This document shows, in pieces, positions 58,759 through 64,000 of a stretch of DNA of 64,000 bases. Origin of the DNA: Bacteroidota bacterium (GTDB lineage Bacteria; Bacteroidota; Bacteroidia; Chitinophagales; Chitinophagaceae); the NCBI GenBank assembly GCA_023409975.1, contig JAEYQO010000115.1, positions 26,066 through 90,065 of the forward strand, given 5' to 3'. The stretch's first letter is position 1. Every line of letters starts with the position of its first letter. The notes under the pieces are model-generated. The model was not told the origin of the DNA, did not search any database, and worked only from the letters and a program-made list of their open reading frames with translations. A program made the translations under genes and the position numbers.

Positions 58759-60015
58759 ATGAGTCAGCTTAGTTTGTTAGCAGAATCGCTTATTGGTTCG
58801 GAGATAGTTAAATTAGGGAACGAGATTAGCAACAGGATCCAAAAGGGAGAAAAAATCTTTAATTACACCATTGGTGATTTCAATCCTGAGGTGTTTCCAA
58901 TTCCCGAGCGCTTACGGGATGAGATCATCCTTGCATACCAGGATAATTTTACGAATTACCCACCGGGGGACGGGCTAAGGGAGCTGAGACTGGCCGTGCT
59001 GGAATTTGTGAAAGAGTGGGCAGGACTCGATTATCAGCTAGAGAACACTTTGATTGCCAGCGGTGGCCGTCCCCTGATCTATACGCTTTTTCGCACTTTA
59101 GTTGATGAAGATGATAAAGTGATCTATGCAGTGCCATCGTGGAATAACAATCATTACGTGCATATGAATTGGGGGCAGCACTGTGTTATCGAGGCGAAGG
59201 CGGAGAATAACTTTATGCCTTGTGCTACCGATATCGAGCCGCATTTAAAAGGTGCTGTACTACTTTGTTTGTGTACGCCACAAAACCCGACAGGGACGAC
59301 ACTGAGCAGGGAAGAGCTGGAGCGAATTTGTGATCTGGTATTGGAGGAGAACCGCAGAAGGGGCGAAAAGGAAAGGAAGCTGTATGTGATGTTTGATCAG
59401 ATGTACTGGATGCTTACCTATGGAGAAACGCGACACTTTTGTCCCGTAGGAGTCAGGCCGGAGATGAAAGAATATACTGTCTATATAGATGGGATTTCAA
59501 AGGCATTTGCAGCTACAGGCGTTCGGGTTGGATGGTCTCTGGGGCCGGCAAAGGTGATAGCAAAAATGAAAGCGTTGCTGAGTCATATGGGTGCCTGGAG
59601 CCCATTGGCTGAGCAAAAAGCTACTTCGATCTGGCTTAGAGACAGACCGGGGATCGAAACCTGGTTGCAAAGTTTCAGAGCTTCACTGGAGGAACGTCTT
59701 CGTCTGATCTACGTCGGTTTTCAAGAGTTGAAATCGAAAGGCTATCCAGTGGATGCGGTTGCACCCCAGGCAGCGATTTATCTTACAATCAAGCTGGATC
59801 TTTTAGGCAGCCAGCCAGGGGGGCGGGTATTGGAGCAACAGTCTGATGTGGCAAGTTATCTTATTTCAGAAGCGAAACTGGCAGTAGTGCCTTTTTATGC
59901 ATTTGGTGCAGAAAAGAGTTCCCCGTGGTACCGTCTGAGTGTGGGAACGTGCAGGGTGGAGGAGATACCGGAGATGTTGAGGCTACTCGAAGCGGCATTG
60001 GCATCGAGTAGCTAA
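58759..60015 (+). CDS. PLP-dependent aminotransferase, class I/II
   Basis: The 418-residue protein has the fold type I features. They are YTIGDFNPEVFP and NYPPGDGLRELRLAVLEFVK near the N-terminus, SGGRPLIYTLFRTL, CTPQNPTGTTLSREEL, and the PLP-lysine in DGISKAFAATGVRVGW. The conserved C-terminal arginine of the family is in RLSVGTCRVEEI. It resembles aspartate/aromatic-type aminotransferases; the amino acid substrate is not certain. It is monocistronic. Confidence 0.9.
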   Translation: MSQLSLLAESLIGSEIVKLGNEISNRIQKGEKIFNYTIGDFNPEVFPIPERLRDEIILAYQDNFTNYPPGDGLRELRLAVLEFVKEWAGLDYQLENTLIASGGRPLIYTLFRTLVDEDDKVIYAVPSWNNNHYVHMNWGQHCVIEAKAENNFMPCATDIEPHLKGAVLLCLCTPQNPTGTTLSREELERICDLVLEENRRRGEKERKLYVMFDQMYWMLTYGETRHFCPVGVRPEMKEYTVYIDGISKAFAATGVRVGWSLGPAKVIAKMKALLSHMGAWSPLAEQKATSIWLRDRPGIETWLQSFRASLEERLRLIYVGFQELKSKGYPVDAVAPQAAIYLTIKLDLLGSQPGGRVLEQQSDVASYLISEAKLAVVPFYAFGAEKSSPWYRLSVGTCRVEEIPEMLRLLEAALASSS

Positions 60016-60137
60016 ATGATTTTTGTCAGCTCCAACTGCTCGTATTGAAACGCAAACCTGATGCATCGGGATGCATATTTCCAGGCCATTCATGGATGAA
60101 ACTAAGCGTAGGCAACATCATCTGCATAAGATAACAA

Positions 60138-61568
60138 CTACTCCTTTTTTTCCGAATTGATTTGGCGTTCTGAAATTTCGACTGCTTTCAGAATGTTTTC
60201 ATGATTCAGGCGTTTTGCACGGATGATCTTATTGCTGTCGAGCAGGAACAGGGATGGGGTAGCCTGCACATCATAAAGTGCCCAATATCTTGAACGACGC
60301 TGAGGATCCCAGACATGTGTCCAGTCCTGTAGATTTTTTTCTTCTATGAACTTACGCCATTTCTCTTCCTCTACTTCGACATTGAACGCGAATACCCGAA
60401 CGCCCCTTGCCTTTAATTCTGCCCTGTAGAGCGAGTCGATTACGGGGATCTCCTTTTTGCAATGGCCGCAGTCAGGGTCATAAAAGATGAGCAGTGTGTG
60501 TTGTGCGTTGAACTGAGACAACTTCAACGGTCTGTTGTTTACATCAAGAACCGAGAGGTCGGGAGCCGGGTTGTTGATAATGTTTGGGGCGATCTTTTTC
60601 GCGCGATCAATATATTTAGCCAGTTCCGTTTCCGAAAGCCAGGTAGCATCCCCTTTCATATAATAGTTATCAACGAGGTGGACAAATACTTTGTCCATCC
60701 CCATGACCTGACTTGTCTGAGCGTTTGTGCTAAGCCAGTTAAGGCTGTATTTGAACAGGTTTTCAGCACCTTTCACCTTGTGTAAAAGGCTGTCAGCTTC
60801 CGCGATGACGGAGTCAGGGTGCTGTGGGAGGACCTTGTTAAAGTATTCGCTTAGTTTATTGTCATAAAGCGGTGTATGGATCAGGCGATCATCATTAAAA
60901 TTAAAACCGTTCCAGAAGTGAGACTTATAGTAACGCCAGGCAAACTGACTATCGACACTGCCGTCCGGTTTCAAGTGAGGTCCCTCGGGAATTTCAGGTG
61001 TTTGAAGGGCGGAGTAGATGGCTGAGAGCAGCCTGTCCGGATGTTTTTTTATGTAGTCTTTTCGCCAGTCTTTTTGCTCTGAATGTAAGACATTGAGACG
61101 CTCTGAAACCCGGTTAGAGTCTTCTTTGGTGGTGTGTACTGCCAGATGTTCCATCAATTGCTGACGCTCCTCGTTGTGGCGTTTCAGGAGTTTGTGGTAG
61201 TCATTGAAGTCCGAGTTTTCGGGAGAGCCCGTGAACTTAACCGATTCAGGGAGGCTGCTGAGTGTGGCGTTTACGCTGAATTCGGCTCCGTTGTCTATGA
61301 GCATTTCAAACCACGCGGTCCTGTCGGCCGGAAGGACGATGTAGATACCGCCTGTGATTTTGTTCTTATTTTCAAAAACAGCTTCTCCGTTTCTGTCCAG
61401 TCGGGCTGAGTCGGTTTTGAAAATTGTAGGAAGCGGTTTGCCGAAATAATAAGCGAGGTAAACTACCGTGTCTTGCCTGTCATTTAGTTTAACCCGTATT
61501 TTATAGCCATCTCTTGCAGATGAAACATGGCTTGTCAGCAACAGTATAAAAAGAAAGATTCCTCTCAT
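60138..61568 (-). CDS. Secreted TlpA-like thiol-disulfide protein with DUF4369-type N-terminus
   Basis: The 476-residue protein has a signal peptide and an N-terminal beta domain like DUF4369 (VKLNDRQDTVVYLAYYFGKP). A central helical DUF5106-like region follows, then a C-terminal thioredoxin domain with the redox pair in FYDPDCGHCKKEIP (CxxC) and cis-proline VQATPSLFLLD. Bacteroidota have many such proteins, thought to reduce or exchange disulfides in the periplasm. The specific client is unknown. It is monocistronic. Confidence 0.88.
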   Translation of the reverse strand: MRGIFLFILLLTSHVSSARDGYKIRVKLNDRQDTVVYLAYYFGKPLPTIFKTDSARLDRNGEAVFENKNKITGGIYIVLPADRTAWFEMLIDNGAEFSVNATLSSLPESVKFTGSPENSDFNDYHKLLKRHNEERQQLMEHLAVHTTKEDSNRVSERLNVLHSEQKDWRKDYIKKHPDRLLSAIYSALQTPEIPEGPHLKPDGSVDSQFAWRYYKSHFWNGFNFNDDRLIHTPLYDNKLSEYFNKVLPQHPDSVIAEADSLLHKVKGAENLFKYSLNWLSTNAQTSQVMGMDKVFVHLVDNYYMKGDATWLSETELAKYIDRAKKIAPNIINNPAPDLSVLDVNNRPLKLSQFNAQHTLLIFYDPDCGHCKKEIPVIDSLYRAELKARGVRVFAFNVEVEEEKWRKFIEEKNLQDWTHVWDPQRRSRYWALYDVQATPSLFLLDSNKIIRAKRLNHENILKAVEISERQINSEKKE

Positions 61569-61635
61569 TACGGCAATTTAGTCGATTCTTTATAAGGAGA
61601 CTCCGTATATCGGCTTCAAGTTTGTTTAGAAAAGC

Positions 61636-61668
61636 AAAAAAAAAGGCTGCCTTTCGACAGCCCTTTTT
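61636..61668 (-). terminator. Terminator of rplQ
   Basis: On the minus strand the stem GGGCTGTCGAAAGGCAGCC (with a G-T mismatch position) runs into at least eight T residues, just after the rplQ stop. Confidence 0.85.
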
Positions 61669-61682
61669 GTAAATCACAAAGA

Positions 61683-62264
61683 TTAAGCTTTGTTTTCTTC
61701 ACCTTCCTGTGCGGGAGCATCAGTTCCTTCGGCGCTAGCTTCTGGAGTAGTAGATGCTTCAGCTTCGGGAGTTGCGCTGGCCTCAGAAGATTCTGTGGCT
61801 TCTGTAGCAGGTGCAGCAGAAGTTGTTTCCGCTTTCTTGGTTCCACCACGACGGCTCCTGCGGGTTTTCTTAGCACCGGCGTCTTTGCTGTCGTTACCGT
61901 AGATTTCGTTGAAGTCTACGAGTTCGATCATAGCCATTTCGGCAGCGTCCCCCATACGAGGTTGAAGCTTGATGATACGCGTGTAACCACCAGGACGGTT
62001 TGCTACTTTGTCGCCGATAGCACCGAAAAGTTCTTTGATGGCTTCCTTGTCCTGCAGATAGCTGAATACAACACGGCGGTTGTGCATGCTATCGTTTTTC
62101 GAGCGTGTGATCAGCGGTTCTACATAAACACGCAGGCTTTTAGCCTTTGTGAGGGTAGTAACGATACGTTTGTGCTGGATCAACTGGCAGGCCAGGTTTG
62201 ACATCAACGCTCTTCTGTGAGAGGCGGTACGTCCTAAATTTTTGATTTTGTCTCCGTGACGCAT
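61683..62264 (-). CDS. rplQ: 50S ribosomal protein L17 with acidic C-terminal extension
   Basis: The first 120 or so residues are typical L17: MRHGDKIKNLGRTASHRRAL, then YVEPLITRSKND and RPGGYTRIIKLQPRMGDAA. An extra tail of about 65 residues rich in Ala, Glu, Thr and Ser follows a basic KKTRRSRRGGTKKAE segment. Such low-complexity tails are common in Bacteroidota L17. It follows rpoA in the same direction, as in the conserved alpha operon, but the two are separated by a terminator-like hairpin. Confidence 0.95.
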   Translation of the reverse strand: MRHGDKIKNLGRTASHRRALMSNLACQLIQHKRIVTTLTKAKSLRVYVEPLITRSKNDSMHNRRVVFSYLQDKEAIKELFGAIGDKVANRPGGYTRIIKLQPRMGDAAEMAMIELVDFNEIYGNDSKDAGAKKTRRSRRGGTKKAETTSAAPATEATESSEASATPEAEASTTPEASAEGTDAPAQEGEENKA

Positions 62265-62283
62265 GACGATTGAATTTTAATTC

Positions 62284-62363
62284 CCTCACACCGTGTCAAG
62301 GAATGTGAGGTACTTTTTGAAAATAAAAAAATAAAAACAGACAGAGGCGCACCTCTGTCTGTC
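62284..62363 (-). terminator. Hairpin terminator or attenuator between rpoA and rplQ, plus leader hairpin
   Basis: On the minus strand the stem ACAGACAGAGG / CCTCTGTCTGT (62337-62362, loop TGCG) is followed by TTTTTATTTTTTT, a typical terminator. Closer to rplQ a second hairpin with arms CCTCACA / TGTGAGG (62284-62310) lies in its leader. Together they could reduce or regulate L17 relative to rpoA expression. Confidence 0.65.
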
Positions 62364-62372
62364 AGTTGAAAA

Positions 62373-63371
62373 TTAGTCTTCGCTTCTCTGGAGTCTGCTG
62401 ATGTCCATTCCAAAGTGGAGGCCGCGTTCCCCGAGGACCTGCTCGATTTCAGACAAAGATTTTTGTCCGAAGTTGCGGAATTTCATCAGTTCTTCCTGTG
62501 TATATTGAACCAGCTCACTCAGAGAGTTGATCTTTGCAGCTTTCAGGCAGTTGAATGCACGTACTGAAAGTTCAAGATCCTCAAGGGGTGTTTGCAATAC
62601 CTTGCGGAGTTGTAGTGTTTCTTCGTCTACTACAGTCTCTTTTTCTTCGCGTTTAGTATCCAGGCTGATGTTTTCATCAGTGATGATCATCAGGTGTTGG
62701 ATCAGTATGCGGCTCGCTTCTTTGACAGCTTCTTCCGGATGGATTGTGCCATCAGTGGTCACGTCCATGATCAGCTTTTCGAAGTCAGTGCGCTGTTCTA
62801 CGCGGGTATTCTCGATGCTGTATTTTACATTTTTGATTGGAGTGTAAATGGAGTCGATGGCGATGATGCCGAGGGGAGCTCCTTCTTTTGGACGATTTTC
62901 TTCGGCGGGCACGTAACCACGGCCTTTACCAATGAAGATTTCTATCTGGAAGTTTGTTCCCGGCTCCATATTGCAGATAACCAGTTCTGGATTCATGACC
63001 TGAAAGTTTGGCAATGCTTCGCCGATCATTCCGGCGGTAAATACTTCCTGGCCTTTGATATTCAATTCTACTCTTTCGGAATTGATATCGTTCTCGATCG
63101 CTCTTTTCAGGCGAACCTGTTTGAGAATCAGGATGATTTCAGTAACGTCTTCAAGAACTCCGTTGATGGTCGCGAATTCATGATCGGCACCATTGATCTT
63201 GATGGCAGTGATAGCATAGCCTTCAAGAGAAGAAAGAAGAACGCGACGTAAAGCATTACCGATGGTTACACCATAACCGGGCTCCAGAGGTCGGAATTCG
63301 AACTGAGCTTCGAAGTCAGTCGCTTTCTGAAGGACGATCTTGTCTGGTTTTTGAAAATTCAGAATGGCCAT
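62373..63371 (-). CDS. rpoA: DNA-directed RNA polymerase subunit alpha
   Basis: The 332-residue protein has the alpha N-terminal domain (FEFRPLEPGYGVTIGNALRR, VLLSSLEGYAITAIKI, MEPGTNFQIEIFIGKGRGYV). The C-terminal domain has ELSVRAFNCLKAAKINSLSE and KFRNFGQKSLSEIEQVL. The subunit nucleates polymerase assembly and contacts activators and UP elements. It has its own promoter about 150 bases upstream, and no other ribosomal gene is visible before it. Confidence 0.97.
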   Translation of the reverse strand: MAILNFQKPDKIVLQKATDFEAQFEFRPLEPGYGVTIGNALRRVLLSSLEGYAITAIKINGADHEFATINGVLEDVTEIILILKQVRLKRAIENDINSERVELNIKGQEVFTAGMIGEALPNFQVMNPELVICNMEPGTNFQIEIFIGKGRGYVPAEENRPKEGAPLGIIAIDSIYTPIKNVKYSIENTRVEQRTDFEKLIMDVTTDGTIHPEEAVKEASRILIQHLMIITDENISLDTKREEKETVVDEETLQLRKVLQTPLEDLELSVRAFNCLKAAKINSLSELVQYTQEELMKFRNFGQKSLSEIEQVLGERGLHFGMDISRLQRSED

Positions 63372-63530
63372 TTTGATGTGAGTTTTTCTTGTTTTTTAAG
63401 TTAACGATCAGACTGGTTATGCATTTGATTTGGCACACTTCTCTGGCTCGGGGCTCTCTTCCCCACCTGAGAATTCTTGCTTTATCAAGGATAGCCAGAC
63501 GGTTTTACCCAATAAAGGTGGGCAAAGGTA
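63372..63530 (-). promoter_or_regulatory. Promoter and 145-base leader of rpoA
   Basis: A -7 box TACCTTTG (63523-63530) would start a transcript near 63516, with a leader of about 145 bases. That is long for this genome, where most leaders are under 35 bases. The leader contains a possible hairpin around GGTGGGGAAGAGAGCCCC, and short frames only. The length and structure allow feedback control, but none can be shown here. Confidence 0.5.
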
Positions 63531-63594
63531 CGATATTCTCTGAAAAAAAATCCGATAGGAGAGGACGGGCTGACCTGACCTTGGGGGAATCAGT

Positions 63595-64000
63595 CAGGTA
63601 TCATCAGCGTGTTACCTCTGAGTCAACAAAGAGTCATTCCTCGGTCACTTCTGTACGGAAAAATTAGAAGTTGTATTTGAGCAGGCCTGGGAACATGGAT
63701 TTATTGATTTGTGCTGGGATTTGTAAAAGGGAACCCCCTACCTGTTAAAAAGGGAGATTGGTTTCTGGTGCGTAATGCAGCCTTTGAACCCTCCACTGGC
63801 ATTCCGTTTGCATTTAGCTATGGGCCTTTGGCTCGTTTTTTACCGGTACGCGAAGAAAATCCAACCGAATAAGGTTTTCGTACATAGGGTTTATATGACA
63901 CCAGTAGGACACCAGTAAGACGTATGTACGACACCGTCCTCTCGTATTATGCCAGTTAGTTGGAACCTTCAAGGAAGGTACAAGGAACCTACAAGGAAGG
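63595..64000. repeat. Spacer with degenerate word repeats
   Basis: The spacer upstream of rpoA contains related words. GAGTCA and TCGGTCACT occur at 63618-63650, GACACCAGTA in two or three copies at 63897-63935, and ACAAGGAAGG/ACAAGGAACC three times at 63969-64000. The last family also appears at 8860-8900. Confidence 0.5.
63711..63872 (+). CDS. Possible small ORF, 53 residues
   Basis: A GTG opens a frame of 53 codons reading MLGFVKGNPLPVKKGDWFLV, then RNAAFEPSTGIPFAF, ending REENPTE. The sequence is protein-like, with a balanced residue mix, and lies in an otherwise gene-free spacer. No promoter box or ribosome-binding site is clear and the family is unknown. It might be the end of a decayed gene. 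Confidence 0.3.
   Translation: MLGFVKGNPLPVKKGDWFLVRNAAFEPSTGIPFAFSYGPLARFLPVREENPTE

Noticed and set aside
61616..61876. 86-codon minus-strand frame in the rplQ tail
   Set aside because: It is a frame-shifted reading of the low-complexity L17 tail, giving Leu/Lys/Pro-rich sequence, and it crosses the terminator.
63389..63667. 92-codon plus-strand frame opposite the rpoA leader
   Set aside because: It overlaps the rpoA promoter and leader, and its sequence is rich in Arg and Ser as expected for chance frames.

Overview
The window looks like a chromosomal segment of a Bacteroidota bacterium, most likely of the Chitinophagales/Sphingobacteriia side. Several things point that way. At least five secreted proteins end in type IX secretion (T9SS) sorting domains or gliding-motility-associated C-terminal (CHU_C) domains. 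Many genes follow a Bacteroidota-type -7 promoter box (TAnnTTTG) only a few bases before the start codon. There is a TonB-dependent receptor, and Shine-Dalgarno sequences are nearly absent. No tRNA, rRNA, CRISPR array, phage or insertion sequence was recognised. Base composition looks fairly even, except for one visibly AT-rich secreted-protein gene at 13.5-15.2 kb.

Layout. 0-5 kb: the 3' end of a TonB-dependent receptor, truB, a relic of a T9SS sorting domain, then rnc-fabF-acpP on the minus strand and a LolD-like ATPase. 5-8 kb: a DUF2795 gene, a strong palindromic terminator and a four-gene minus-strand unit (lipoprotein, membrane protein, histidine kinase, LuxR-type regulator). 8-9 kb: a roughly 1 kb spacer full of short-phrase repeats. 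9-13.5 kb: ribD, an EamA transporter, an IMPACT/YigZ protein, queG and a family 9 glycosyltransferase, closely packed. 13.5-21.5 kb: three large surface or secreted proteins. 22-31 kb: an SRPBCC protein, a five-FN3 secreted protein, an MBL hydrolase, a rhomboid protease, an MlaD-type protein, a 51-residue membrane protein and another T9SS protein. 30.6-39 kb: an acyl-CoA reductase divergent from a 2[4Fe-4S] ferredoxin, a DUF6438 lipoprotein, dprA, a Smr-domain protein, rdgB and recG. 39-48 kb: a secreted matrixin-like metalloprotease, hpf, exbBD, then a four-gene operon (S9 peptidase, YihY/BrkB, cytochrome c-copper monooxygenase, thioredoxin-like). 48-54 kb: a candidate structured ncRNA, dnaX, a PhoD-like phosphatase, pyruvate dehydrogenase E2 and rpsT. 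54-64 kb: a lytic transglycosylase, tatA, an rluD-like gene with a MauE-thioredoxin gene and a lipoprotein, an aminotransferase, a TlpA-family protein, and rplQ and rpoA.

The window is mainly housekeeping (translation, fatty acid synthesis, DNA repair and replication, central metabolism, riboflavin and queuosine synthesis) with a prominent envelope/secretome part. The most notable observations are these. dnaX carries a nine-A slippery run followed at once by a stop in the -1 frame, which would make a gamma subunit. A hairpin-plus-U-tract RNA with its own promoter lies on the minus strand at 48.0-48.1 kb. A PHM-like copper monooxygenase is in an operon with a DPP-IV-type peptidase and a thioredoxin. 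Two genes (recG and queG) have conserved N-terminal sequence running past the first canonical start, with ATC where ATG would be expected. Many intergenic spacers carry short degenerate tandem phrases, each with a different word. rpoA has its own promoter and leader and no rpsD within at least 630 bp upstream.
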